The notes: generated by a model from the letters alone, not told the origin. Positions 48,011 to 58,625 are shown, numbered from the stretch's first letter. The stretch is 64,000 nt of DNA from Ischnura elegans (GCF_921293095.1 NC_060254.1:5146001-5210000); one strand, 5' to 3'. Translations and numbers: made by a program.

Positions 48011-48806
48011 TTTTTTGGTGTGCTAAAGCTCCAAAATTTATACATATTTTAAATTACAGGTTCTGCTGTTCCAGTGGTCAATGTCATTCACAGTGGAGGA
48101 ATGAAGTAACACTGAGAAAATGCAAGATGTGCGACGGCTTTCATCAACTATTCATCATTCTCTCCTACTAAATTGAATCTCTTAGAATGATTAGTAATTA
48201 GAAATAGAAATTAGTAATAGAAATAATTAATAGAAATGTTAAATTGTGAGTACTTAAAATTTATTTTTCATGACATTACCTTGCATTGATTGTATAAATA
48301 ATCTCAGTTTCAATAGCGTTGTGTAATCATTCTGGAAATGTAGATTTGATTTGGGTGTACATTATATAAGTTGGAAAGATGTGTATCGTTTTCATTCTTA
48401 ATACCTCTTTCGATGATTTCTTTTAATGCAGCTGTTATCGATGGTGCCTGCAACTCTCATGAAAAGTACATTTACCGCGTATTAGCAGTATTAGCCTGTG
48501 GTTTCTGTCGTACTACTCATCTTATTTTTGGGCGAGGGATAATATTTCAGATTTGCCAGCACCTGAAAGTGATCAGACATCCGCTAATCCCTCGGATTAT
48601 ATCCATTGCACTGTTTTCGTGGAAGTTTATTCGGAAATTATTTGCAAAATCTCTTTCGTTCTTATCTTTCATATGGTATTTTACTTCCTTAAATCTTAAA
48701 TTATTCCTTTGGTGAGTAGGCAAGCATCGTTATAAAATAGCCTTTAACGGTAATAATGGTACTTCCGGAAATTATTCACCCTGTTCAACGATTAAATATG
48801 CCTATT
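48011..48806. other. Intergenic, nothing recognised
   Basis: AT-rich. A 114-codon plus-strand frame at 48371-48715 shows no known domain and no codon character of a gene. Confidence 0.45.
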
Positions 48807-48814
48807 CTATACCC

Positions 48815-49018
48815 CAGGGGCGGATCCAGGATTTCTTTCTGGGAGGGGCACAAGCAAGGCCGTATCCAGGATTTTGTTCAGGTGGGGGGGGGGGGGGGGG
48901 GCACAAGGATACCTTGTTACACAAAACGAACGAAATGATAATGGGACCGTATTAAAAATAACATATTTTTAAGGATCTGGGTCACGTGCCTCCGTGCCCC
49001 CCCCTGGATCCGCCTATG
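48815..49018 (+). mobile_element. hAT-type MITE, copy 1
   Basis: A 204-bp element starting CAGGGGCGGATCCAGG and ending CCTGGATCCGCCTATG, flanked by a perfect 8-bp duplication CTATACCC (48807-48814 and 49019-49026). Inside is a partial second copy of its own left end (GGCCGTATCCAGGATTTTGT) and a long G run. The 8-bp duplication and the ends identify hAT. Confidence 0.85.
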
Positions 49019-49080
49019 CTATACCCGCAAAACGTCCTTAGGATAGAATCATTTTTTTGGGTTTGCTGTGCCCTGCTATT

Positions 49081-49286
49081 CAGGGGCGGATCCAGGATTT
49101 TTTTCTGGGAGGGGCACAAGCAAGGCCGTATCCAGGATTTTGTTCTGGGTGGGGCACAAGGATACCTCGTAATACAAAACGAACGCAATGATAATGGGAC
49201 CGTATTAAAAATCATGCATATTTTTGAGGGTCTGGGGGGGGGGGGGCACGTGCCCCCGTGCCCCCCCCCCCCTGGATCCGCCTATG
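49081..49286 (+). mobile_element. hAT-type MITE, copy 2
   Basis: A 206-bp copy of the same MITE, 62 nt after copy 1. Its 8-bp target duplication is CTGCTATT / CTGCCATT (49073-49080 and 49287-49294, one mismatch). The targets differ from those of copy 1, so it inserted independently instead of arising by tandem duplication. Confidence 0.85.
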
Positions 49287-49294
49287 CTGCCATT

Positions 49295-49945
49295 ATTATT
49301 ATCACTTGATCGAGACTCAGGAGATTAAAAACATTAACATACGTCACTTCATAAGAAGTATTTCACTTCGGCCTTGGTAAGAAGCCGTTTGCGTTTCTGA
49401 TATTATATTTGTTAATAGTGTTTGAAAGCAAGGAATAACATCTATATTCTTATAAGGCCGTGGAAACATGCCGATGGGCTCAGAGGCAATGGTGCGTACG
49501 TAGCCTCTATGACAACTTATATTAACGTTTACCACAAGAGAGCTATAAATAATTATTTCCTTAAAAATACCTTTCCTCACTACATAAGGTTTTAACTGCT
49601 GACAATCTTTCGTTATGGCTGTAACTGATTTTACAAAGGTATGGAAGCAGACGAAGCTGAAATCCAACGCCTTCCATTTGATTAATACTCTCGTATGAGA
49701 ACGATTTTTAGGTATTTTTCGCTATAAGATGTTAAGTGCATATGAACTTGTTAACTAGTAACCACTGTCGATGTGTTTATATTCATTTTTGTCACAAATT
49801 AGTTCATAATTACTGAAGTATCGTATACAGATACGTAGGAAACTTGCCCTTCAGGATAGGTGGCGCCCCTACCGGCCTCAACGGGAAACGGCTTCACCTG
49901 ACCATGCCTGAACGGAGAGTGTCCAGACCTTCTCATATTCTAAGA
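49295..49945. other. Intergenic, one unrecognised ORF
   Basis: A 107-codon minus frame (49667-49344, MDFSFVCFHTFVKSV...) has no recognised domain. No other feature was seen. Confidence 0.45.
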
Positions 49946-50472
49946 CCGTGGTCTACACTACACACTTAACTTAAGTGACTTCACTTAAATATAATCTTAA
50001 ATGTGGTGCGGTAGCTACACTTGAGCTTTAAGTCGACTTCAGCACCGTGATTGTCTATATCGGGAAACAGTTATGTTGACAGATGAAGGTCTAGGAGAGC
50101 AATTAGTGATTCTTTGATCCAAAGCGACTGTTATTTGAAATAAACTTCCAAACTCCGTGAATTAACCATTTTGGATTCAGAAGGTTAAAAGGAAAGACCG
50201 ATTTCAGTTCCTGAGGGAACGCTATATGGCGAGAGGTGATGGGGCCACAGGTTAGAATTACTAAGCGTGACTTCTTGGAATGACATATTCATAACGTAAA
50301 CAAAAACACTTATTGCTAGTCAAATTCCACTGCTTTATTAAAACCATTGATGTTAAATTTCAACCATTAATTCCTCCCACGTCCAATGAAATCGCCACAT
50401 CTTATCGCCCTCGGCATCCCTAGGACTAACATTAAAGCCCTATGCAATAGTTTCAATAACAGTGTGTGGGAA

Positions 50473-50961
50473 TGTTAGAGCGTAGGTTTCCGCGGCGATG
50501 GTCTGATCTCTGCATTTTTCCAGGGTTTTCTTCCGCGTCAGGTTGTTGGTTGATTGACAACAGTTTCGCTGGCTGTCCTGCCAGCGTCTTCAGGTCGAAG
50601 GTGTCGGCTGTTGGTTTCTGCCTCGCTTATATACTGTAGGCTGGATGGGAGCTGCACTGTGATTGGCTGTCTGACTGGGTGCTTCTCTCTGATTGGCTCT
50701 CTCTTTGATGACTCTTTTCCAGGTGGATACTTCCTTCACAGCGCCTGGAAAAGAGTCATCAAAGAGAGAGCCAATCAGAGAGAAGCACCCAGTCAGACAG
50801 CCAATCACAGTGCAGCTCCCATCCAGCCTACAGTATATAAGCGAGGCAGAAACCAACAGCCGACACCTTCGACCTGAAGACGCTGGCATGACAGCCAGCG
50901 AAACTGTTGTCAATCAACCAACAACCTGACGCGGAAGAAAACCCTGGAAAAATGCAGAGAT
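50473..50961. mobile_element. Penelope-like inverted unit with two outward promoters
   Basis: Flanked by a 13-bp direct repeat CAGTGTGTGGGAA (50460-50472 and 50962-50974), the signature of a retroelement insertion. It is built of two nearly identical inverted arms of about 225 nt (about 50505-50728 and 50740-50961) around a short spacer. Each arm, read outward, has two CCAAT boxes, a TATATAAG box (plus: 50834-50841) and then, 33 nt further, CTGAAGA-C-GCTGGC-loop-GCCAGC-GAAAC (plus 50874-50904; minus 50593-50563). Inverted terminal arrangements and hammerhead-like motifs are known in Penelope-like elements. No RT or GIY-YIG sequence is present here. Confidence 0.65.
50834..50841 (+). promoter_or_regulatory. 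TATA box of right Penelope-like arm
   Basis: TATATAAG preceded by two ATTGG/CCAAT motifs within 75 nt and followed 33 nt later by the ribozyme-like motif. The mirror-image set lies in the left arm on the minus strand near 50626-50633. Confidence 0.55.
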
Positions 50962-51705
50962 CAGTGTGTGGGAAGTTACTGAGTGCATTCGTTTACGTTA
51001 TTTTCGATTATGACACCATGGAAAATGAACTGTTTTACCGGATCCTCTGCCGTCGTCTCATTGTCAGTCTTAAAATTCCTTAAAACGTTTCTAAGTTTTA
51101 TAAATCGAGTTTCACCGTGAGCAACAGTCATAAAGCAATTAGTTTTCACGGAAATAAAACCAACAATAAGATGAGAAACACTACAAAATAAATTCGTCGA
51201 ATTAATATCTCCAACACTAGAAATTAACTAACGAAATAGAACGCTCAATAACCACATCATACAATACAGCACAACTTAGAACATAATCAACGGGATGATG
51301 TGAGATGGGTATTATGTGCCATTTACAACACATGAAGAGCTTCAACCGTGCGGAAACAGTTGCCTACGCAATTTAAGTTGGGTTCTAAGATGACTTAAGT
51401 GGAGGTGTACTTAAATGAAGCTGGTGACACCTGCACTACCAACTTAAATACAGAGCCAACTTAAGTAGTCACTCAAGTTACTAGTGTAGACCCGGCACAG
51501 GCGAACGGGAGGAGACTGAGAAATAAAGGTTCATGTTGGCCTCAGGAGCAAACATAACATACGAACATCGTATTGCCATGGCCCCAAGATTCAAATGTTC
51601 TCGGTAATCTAAAATGGCTACGAATGGCGTCAAAATAAACGAATAGTGTTCCGCGTAAGTCTTAATATTCTGCTGCAGGACAGCTTCTGCTTCTAATGAG
51701 TACCC

Positions 51706-52722
51706 AATAGGGTAGTTTCCTCCATCAAAGAAAACGAAATGCATTGATTGCGATCCCTCACCCGCCATCAGTGTATTCATAAAAAAGAAAATATTTGGTT
51801 TTAGAAATCCCAGTTTAGACGAATGGCAATGGTCAATTTTAACCACATCTGAAAAAGGCCAGATTGGCGCCCATGCGATGCCACTCCACGTGACGTCACA
51901 GGGACCTAGTTTCTATACGAGTAGATAGGAGTTTTACATCGTCTGAGATTACCAATGCATGCATGAGGCACAGAGCTCAGGGAAACATCTCTTAATAATC
52001 ACCTATTAAAACTGGCTAAGGTCGGAAAAGTTTTCTTCGCTTGATAAGGTATCCTTATTTACGTCCGGCCGTCGAGAGTTGTCCGATGACAGTTCAAAAG
52101 GAGGGGCGGAGAACCCTGCGCCTGCACGGTTTGCAGCCAATTGCTGTCCCCCAAACGCACCTCATACCCTCGCCCAGTCATACAACGTTGTCTCATGGAT
52201 ATGAAGCACTGAAACAAGCCTGAGCCACCAAAACAAGCCCTTTCTGCGAATCGCCAAAACAAAGGAATCTTCCTTTGGGTCCTTCACGCTCGTCGTCCCT
52301 TCTGGTTCCTTTCCCCTTTGTTTACGTGTGGTGTGGGCGTTTCCATTTCTTACCTGGCAACCTTGCCCCCTACTCCTTCTAGCTGTCATCGGACAACTCT
52401 CGGCGGCTGGACTGTAAGCCAAGCGCTACCGGCTAGCAGGGTAATCTGCTACCTGCTAGCAGCCAGCATCACAGCGGCGCATAATATCCTCGCCCCAAGG
52501 TCACCTCACACGGCGACAGCGGGAAATAGAATGACGTCACAGGGGTTTTTCCCAGCATTCATACTTAGCCGTCGCGTTTTCGCGCGCTTGAAATTTTTCA
52601 CTTTTCATTCAATCGCGAAAAATAAATATCGTCATTTAAAATTCTTAAAACGTGAAATGCGTACTACAGGGGTAATAATCATTCGTTTTAGGCAATAAAA
52701 AATAATAGGAAACCACCCTATT
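51706..52722 (+). repeat. TIR repeat family T, copy B, interrupted
   Basis: Same family as 22435-23398, with ends AATAGGGTAGTTTCC and GGAAACCACCCTATT. Net length is about 662 bp once the nested element at 52062-52414 is subtracted. Short ORFs inside are not shared intact among the three copies, so no protein is inferred. Confidence 0.75.
52062..52414 (+). mobile_element. Tc1/mariner-type MITE nested in repeat T
   Basis: A 353-bp insertion with 32-nt inverted ends (cores GAGAGTTGTCCGATGACAG and CTGTCATCGGACAACTCTC) flanked by TA on each side (52060-52061 and 52415-52416). The empty site in copy C reads TTATTTAAGC, which supports a TA target. Confidence 0.75.
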
Positions 52723-52735
52723 CACCCGTGCCGTA

Positions 52736-54160
52736 AAATACGAAAAAGGGAACGTTGCATGATTCGTGGAAAACTGTCACGAGCGAAAGGAGAGTGAAAC
52801 ACAGATTTTCCGCGAAGAACTTGAGGCGGGGAAGAGCTAGAGACTCGCGGACAATGCGATAGACTTGGAACGCTTGAGCTATTAAGAATAGATATATTTC
52901 AGAACGACACGGAGAACACTCATCTCAGGACCTCACTACATTTTTAGAGCCGACGTAAACGATAAATTAAGAAAGATATTTTTCCGAAAGGATAGCAATA
53001 GGATTTGGTTTATCTTCTGAACAATAAAGGAAATTAATGATAGTGGGAACTCGGCGGTTCAACGCGAAATGTTTTTGCTAACACCCCCCACCGCACGCCT
53101 ATCAAGGCAGTTTATTCCATGTAAATGTAGCTTTTTAGAAGTAACGATGTCAATGAGGTTGCAAACAAGTCGTAGGTATTACCCGCAGGTAGTCGTAGGC
53201 ATTATCCTGCGTTCTAAATGTTCACAGCAATGTAAATTGGCTACGAGTAATGTGAGGACGTGTAATTGAATCAGGAGGGCCCCGTACTCACCCTCTGCTG
53301 CATTCTGCTTCAAAATAATCTCACTTTCACGGTGGCATTGCAGATTATTCTCCACTTGCAGTTATTGAGCGCGGATCAGCCGTCCTGGTGGTTTGCCGCA
53401 GCCACCCATCTGAAAGAGGTCCAGAATGCGGAGATTATCAGGAGAATTATCAAGGAGCTATTGGCATTCGTCAGCAATCGGCTTATAAGAACAAGTTTCG
53501 AGAATTTACGATTATCAACAGTGTGCTAACTAAATGTATTCGCTCGCTCAAAAAAATGAACTTTTGACATCTCTCTGCGATTGAGAACGAAGCCAAACAA
53601 AAAGTTCGCAAACTCGCCAACTTTCACTGGGCTGGCCCTGGAATCGAATGCATAGACTCCAGTCAATCGAGTGTGGCTGTGTCGACCGCTCACTCATCTC
53701 GAGTCCACGCTCAACCGCTGAGTCTGAACGGATTAGGTACTCTGCAGCAACTTAGCAGAAGATGCTTTGAGGGTTCGCTCTCAAAATACCTTTCCTCGAA
53801 TCTGAAACTTGGTTGCAGGAGCGTTTTGAGTAGCTGCGAGAAGTTAGACACGATTTCTCGGGCAGCTGAGTCGTCGAGTACGACTGTACTCGACGATTTG
53901 TCGTCGAGTGCAGCCGTACTCGGCCGCAGGTTTCCGATTACTCCGCCAGTGTGTGCCCATTTCTCCGTAGAAAACGAGGAACGGGAAATGACTCAGTTTC
54001 ACCCGATCAATTGCGGGCGAGTTTAGCTATGGCAGTCATGTTTTGAAGTGTTCTTTTGAAGGACCTCACCTCGGATCCCAAACAAATATACTTTCCATCC
54101 TCATCCCAAAATGTCCTCACTCCATGCTCTGTATGGCAATGCCATGACTTACGCACAGGG
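52736..54160. other. Intergenic with unrecognised ORFs
   Basis: Plus-strand frames at 53266-53529 (87 codons) and 53673-54026 (117 codons, Ser-rich) have no known domain and no clear splice partners. The second contains a local inverted repeat, GTCGAGTACGACTGTACTCGAC, near 53873-53894. They could be exons but cannot be supported. Confidence 0.35.
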
Positions 54161-54279
54161 AGGAGAAAGATCTTGTCACTAAATTTTGACCCTGGATAGC
54201 TAATGCCAGTATCAGCCAAAATTATAAAATGATGTTCAGGTCGAAAACGCACCATTTTTGAAACTACAGAACCTTTCAT
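54007..54279 (-). pseudogene. Unrecognised ORF with a diverged inverted partner
   Basis: A 90-codon minus frame (MKGSVVSKMVRFRPEHHFII...). Its first part (54180-54260) recurs in inverted, diverged form at 54395-54485 on the plus strand (shared GTGCGTTTTCGACCT and TAGCTATCC wording), with a GTCGTGAGTT/AACTCACGAC hairpin between. It is probably part of an unnamed repeat. Confidence 0.35.
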
Positions 54280-54489
54280 CCAAGCGCTCGTATTAGTCGT
54301 GAGTTTGCACTGTTGCTCTGGTCAACTCACGACTCCTTCCTCACTACTTCGAATATTTTGCCTGAATTTGCCTTTGTCTATGGTGCTTTGATCTTTTAAA
54401 AAATGTGCGTTTTCGACCTAAGCATCATTAGTTCTTTTCTGGCATCAGCTATCCGGGATTAAAATCTTGTGCCACAGTTTTCCTCCACC

Positions 54490-55095
54490 CTATATACAGG
54501 GGAAACCTAAGTGTGGAAGCCAACATAGGGAAACAGAAAAAAATGTGGCAGAGCCAATCTGCTGGAAATTTGGAAAAAGAAAATATCCGCCTGCATTGAA
54601 AAAACCTTCCATCTTCTGACGGATTATCACGAACGAACTGGAGACTCGGTGATAACGCCTCGACGAACTGTTATTCGATATTTGGAAAAATCACTGGAAA
54701 ATCTTTGAGGGTGGCGTCATTCGGGATCCCGATGAGAATGAAATTAACTTCTGCTTCAAAATCAAAGCGGCTCAAGTTTTAAAAGCCCATATCACAGTAA
54801 TATATTATAAAAATCGAAAAGCATGCAATAAAGAAGGATTTTAATACTCTAAAAATATCTGTACAAGCAGAAATTTCGTATTCGCCATTTCAGTTGATTT
54901 TCATATGTTACTCTTATCATAATAAAAAAGGTTTTGAGATAAAAGTTGGTTTTGGACTCCACGGCACATCTTTGCCGGCATACAGCTTCGTTCTCATTGC
55001 GTATTAATCAAGTCCATGCTCAGCATGTGGGTGTGATAGTATTGATGATTAAATTCTTGAGTTTTAAATGAAAATTTCCAATGTATTATAAGTTA
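54490..55095. other. Intergenic, nothing recognised
   Basis: AT-rich with short frames only. Confidence 0.5.
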
Positions 55096-55099
55096 TCAA

Positions 55100-55350
55100 A
55101 CAGTAAAACCATAATGAGAAGACGGGACGACCTGATAGGCCACAACTTGAGGTATAACGGCCTGATGAAAACAATCATCTAGGAACTAGTGGATGGCAAT
55201 TTCAGAAAAGGAAAACCTCGAATACAATATCTGGAGCAGGTAAAGAAGGATGTGGAAGAGAAGAAATACGAAGCTGTGAAAAAATTACCTAAATGATAGG
55301 AGAATTGAGTGGAGAGCTGCGGCAAGCTAATCATTGGATTGTTGACCGCT
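55100..55350 (+). pseudogene. LINE 3' coding tail
   Basis: With a few stops the plus strand reads RRRDDLIGHNLRYNGLMKTI, then ELVDGNFRKGKPRIQYLEQV, KKDVEEKKYEAVKKL and RIEWRAAAS. This is the C-terminal tail of RTE-like LINE proteins. It is a short 5'-truncated copy. Confidence 0.7.
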
Positions 55351-55603
55351 GATTAAGAGTACACATTTGCCAAAACAAAGGCATTTCCGAAACTAATCGA
55401 TCCCCCTTCACACTACTTCGGTAACAACCACCTTAGTGGGCTAACGTCACTCCTCGGCATTGACGCATAGCCCTCGCTTGGTCCGTTAATTTCTACACTT
55501 TTTCCTTTCGAAATGAGGAACGATTGGCTGAATGAGAAAGCCGTTTTTTTAAATTCGTTGATATACTTATCTTCCCCTTCCATCGGCTCCCGGATTGTTT
55601 CGG
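55351..55603. other. Intergenic, nothing recognised
   Basis: No gene or repeat partner seen. Confidence 0.45.
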
Positions 55604-56268
55604 GAGGGTGGTTTCCTATTATTTTATATTGCCTAAATCGATAGATTATTACTCCTGGAGTACGTATTTAACGCATTTAGATTTTTAAATGACGATATCT
55701 ATTTTTGGCGATTAAATGAAAAGTGAACATTTTCAAGCGCGCGTAAACGCGACGGCTAAGTATGAAAGCTGGGAAAAGCCCGTGTGTCGTCATTCTGGTT
55801 CCCGCTACCGCCGTGTGAGGTGACGTTGGGGCGAGGATGTGTGCGCCGCTGAGGTGCAGGCTGCTAGCAGGTAGCAGAGTACCCTGCTAGTTGGTAGCGC
55901 TTTGCTTAAATAAGGATTATTAATACGCTATTAAGCGAAGGAAACTTTCCGACCATTGGCAATTTTAGTATGTGATTATTAACAGATGCTTCCCTGAGCT
56001 CTGTGCCTCATTTATGCATTGGTAATCTCAGACGATGTTAAACTCTTGTCTACTCGTGTAGCATCTAGGTCCCTGTGACGTCACGTGGAGTGACATCGCA
56101 TGGGCGCCAATCTGTTTTTTTTCAAATGAGGTTAAAATTGACCATTGCCATTCGTCTAATCCGGTATTTCTAAAACCAAATAATTTGTATATTATGAATA
56201 CACTAATGGTGGGTGTCGAATCGAAATCAATGCCTTTCGTTTTCCTTGACGAAGGAAACTAACCTATT
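55604..56268 (-). repeat. TIR repeat family T, copy C, uninterrupted
   Basis: Inverted relative to copies A and B, 665 bp, with no nested insertion. It therefore shows the empty sites of both insertions in the other copies. Ends are GGGTGGTTTCC on the left (plus strand) and GGAAACTAACCTATT on the right. Confidence 0.75.
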
Positions 56269-56349
56269 GTTATTTTGGTCCTGAACGGCGCTGTAAGCCA
56301 CAAACGTATTTCTTGACTGTGTCCCCGCTACGGTCCAAGTGAAAAATTC

Positions 56350-56450
56350 CGCACGGATAATACCTACGCCGCGTAGTGGTCCGTAAAGCCAAAGGTCCAG
56401 GGTTCGAGGAATATTTTGCAATTGCAATCACTGTGGGTTTCACCGTTATT
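56350..56450 (+). repeat. tRNA-like SINE head
   Basis: GCGTAGTGGTCCGTAAAGCC resembles an A box region, and GGTCCAGGGTTCGAGGAA a B box 26 nt later. This is the spacing of a tRNA-derived pol III promoter. The acceptor stem is not closed, so it is a SINE head and not a tRNA gene. Confidence 0.45.
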
Positions 56451-56990
56451 CTCGAGGCCGAGTCGAAATATAGTTTACATCGCCAAGAGTGGATTTAGGG
56501 AAGGTTCACGATTGGCAATTGGAGTCTTTCGGTGGCCCTAAATAGTGTAAATAATACACACTACAATACTACACAAAAGTTGCTACGTATTTTGGCGACC
56601 ATGTAAAGTAGCCATGTCATTGTAGGTAAAATACTAGTGTAAAGTAAACCTTAAAATATTTTAGACTTTGTTAGTAGGTGTTTGCAGAGAAAAGATTTGG
56701 AAGAAATGTGATTATCATCAACATCACTAAAAATAATACTATGCATTAGTTAATTCCACAATTGTTTATTTTCCGACATAGCATACGGCAAATTCAGCTT
56801 GTGATTGTCAAGGACCCTCATCGACACCAAGTTCAGAAAATAAACAAGTGTGGGATTGACTATTTGTGTATTTTTTTCGTGAGTGATGGCGGCCATCAAA
56901 ATTCCTCAAATTGACGCCCTGTGATAAGCGTGCCTTGGCTTTGTCTCGCTCTGAACTCCGATCGCTTGGCGATTGTACTTTGGGGTCAAT
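56451..56990. other. Intergenic, nothing recognised
   Basis: No supported gene; possibly the proximal promoter of the candidate exon that follows. Confidence 0.4.
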
Positions 56991-56999
56991 ACTTGCATT

Positions 57000-57294
57000 T
57001 GCAAGTGACGACATGGATACTCTCACACACACACACGTATATCGCGAGAGCAGCAGCGGACAACACATCTTACTCCGAGTGTGTAGTCTGATTTCCCCGC
57101 TCTTCCATTTGAAGGGGTGGGGGTGGGAGGGGTAGACGGCTTGGCGCCGGAGGGGAGGTGGGAGGGGGAGGAATGCGATTGGCGAAGGCAGCGGAGGCGG
57201 CAGTGGTGGGGAATAAGGGGGAGCGGAGAGCACATTCGGGCATTTGGAGGCAGGGCCGGCAAGGGACGAGCCACGCGCAGCATGAGGTACCAGG
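57000..57294 (+). CDS. Candidate first exon of an unidentified gene
   Basis: A GC- and CpG-rich stretch standing out from AT-rich flanks. At 57282 an ATG in fair context (CGCAGCATGA) begins Met-Arg-Tyr-Gln and is followed at once by CAG|GTAAGAA, a near-ideal splice donor at 57294. The sequence upstream of the ATG is open in the same frame from 57117, so a longer start is possible. No acceptor exon was recognised in the rest of the window, and the gene may continue beyond it. The candidate rests on composition and splice signal alone. Confidence 0.4.
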
Positions 57295-57668
57295 TAAGAA
57301 ACCACTCTCTCTCTCCTTATTCTTCGCACGAGTGTCTATTTCTCGAGTGTTCCTCCGCGCGTTCGTTTGCGTGCGTGGTCGGAGGCGATGTCTGCGATCG
57401 TCTTCAGGGGTGGAGGATGGAGCCTAGCTGGAGTGTCTGTCCACGCAGTTCAATTGGGTCCTCATTGGCGGAGTCTTCATTTGTGTCGATGTCGAATGTT
57501 GGGGTTAATTGTGCACTTACACATATTTCTTGACTGTGTCCCAGATGACGGTCTTTTCGTCTGCAATGATTTCGATCTTTTATTTACCCTCTTCCGTTTC
57601 TTCTCGCAGGGGAGGGCAAAAATGTAAAACCACTCTTGGCCCAGCCCTAAAACCTACTTCCCTCCCCG

Positions 57669-58146
57669 CTGATGATTGCCTGAGTCAATCGAAAAACTTG
57701 TTTCTGAAATATTTTCCTCCAATTTTTAATTTGTAATTGGATTTCCTGCCCTCGGACAAACTCACTTCAGCCAATTTGTAGTTAAACGTACGCACGTGAA
57801 ACCAGCCAATATATAAAATAATGGTGGTAAAATAACGTCGGCAAAAGGACTGGGTGTTTTTTTTATTTTAAATATGCTGACCTAACTCCAAAAACACAAA
57901 TAAGTGAATCTTGCATACACAGCCTATACTGTGGAATTATTTCGTTGGGCAATTGTTTGTCTGAAGCTGAATTGTCCGAAGATAGGAAATATATTCTCAA
58001 ATAAAATTGGATGGACATATCACGGAAACAAGATTTTCGATTGACTCACACAATCATCAACAGTGAGAAGAGGTGGTTTCACCTCTCTTTGTTAGCTTAA
58101 CCCTCGGGGAGTCCCTCTTGATGATTGCTCGAGACAATCGAAAAAC
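57669..58146. repeat. Three related stem-loop motifs
   Basis: TGATGATTG, a short loop, CAATCGAAAA occurs at 57669-57697 (+), 58034-58060 (-) and 58118-58146 (+). The stem is GATTG/CAATC or close to it. The latter two flank a hairpin, AGAGGTGGTTTCACCTCT, near 58069-58086. The layout is similar to, but not the same as, the CTGANGA...GAAAC motifs at 4701, 47159 and 50874. Confidence 0.55.
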
Positions 58147-58540
58147 CGGCGGCGCAGATATTCTTCTACACATACTTCCACTTAATTTAGCATTTGAATT
58201 TCTCTCTCCCCGTGAATCATTTACTTAGTTACTAAAACACGGAAATGCATTGAATACATTTTCGAACTGGATCGTGTTAAATATTATTTCACGCGAAACA
58301 TGATAGAGCGATTGAGAGCATTATCACGCCGATCAGGTGGCTCATAGACGTTTTAAAAAATTCCACTGCAGTAATTTTGAATCGACTACGGATTTCGTCC
58401 ACCAGTAGACATTATTGTGGTTTCACGCACTGAAATATTATTGCATAGTTAGACTCTTTTCAAAAACTTACCGTTGACATAATTTAGATTTACATGTATG
58501 TTTGTGACAGAGTCTTATTATAATTATATTTTTGATAACC
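58147..58540. other. Intergenic, nothing recognised
   Basis: AT-rich, no gene seen. Confidence 0.45.
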
Positions 58541-58544
58541 ATGT

Positions 58545-58625
58545 GGTACCAATTGCATGCTGGTGACAAATCACCCCCTGCCTCACACCCTGGAGGTTTT
58601 ATTAGGGGTATTTTGTGCATTTCAA
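58545..58625 (+). repeat. CR1-like LINE 3' end, diverged
   Basis: GCATGCTGGTGACAAATCAC, then CCCCTGCCTCACACCCTGGA and GGGGTATTTTGTGCAT: the same 3' block as 59555-59640, older or with more changes. Confidence 0.45.

Larger units (their letters stand above)
49949..51497. mobile_element. TIR element hosting a Penelope-like insertion
   Basis: The ends are inverted: GGTCTACACTACACACTTAA at about 49951 and TAGTGTAGACCCGG ending near 51494. They are followed inward by CTTAAGT-rich sequence on both sides (TTAAGTGACTTCACTTAAA; AACTTAAGTAGTCACTCAAG). About 1.05 kb remains once the insertion at 50473-50961 is removed. No transposase was recognised; the target duplication is unclear. Confidence 0.55.

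Noticed and set aside
50554-50913. Two 107-codon ORFs on opposite strands as genes
   Set aside because: They are the same sequence read from the two inverted arms and contain the TATA and CCAAT boxes, so they are promoter DNA and not coding.
53673-54026. 117-codon Ser-rich ORF
   Set aside because: No domain, no paralogue and no convincing splice sites; kept only as part of an intergenic note.
57382-57412. CTGAAGACGATCGCAGACATC on the minus strand as a fourth ribozyme-like motif
   Set aside because: No GAAAC follows and the stem is only four pairs.
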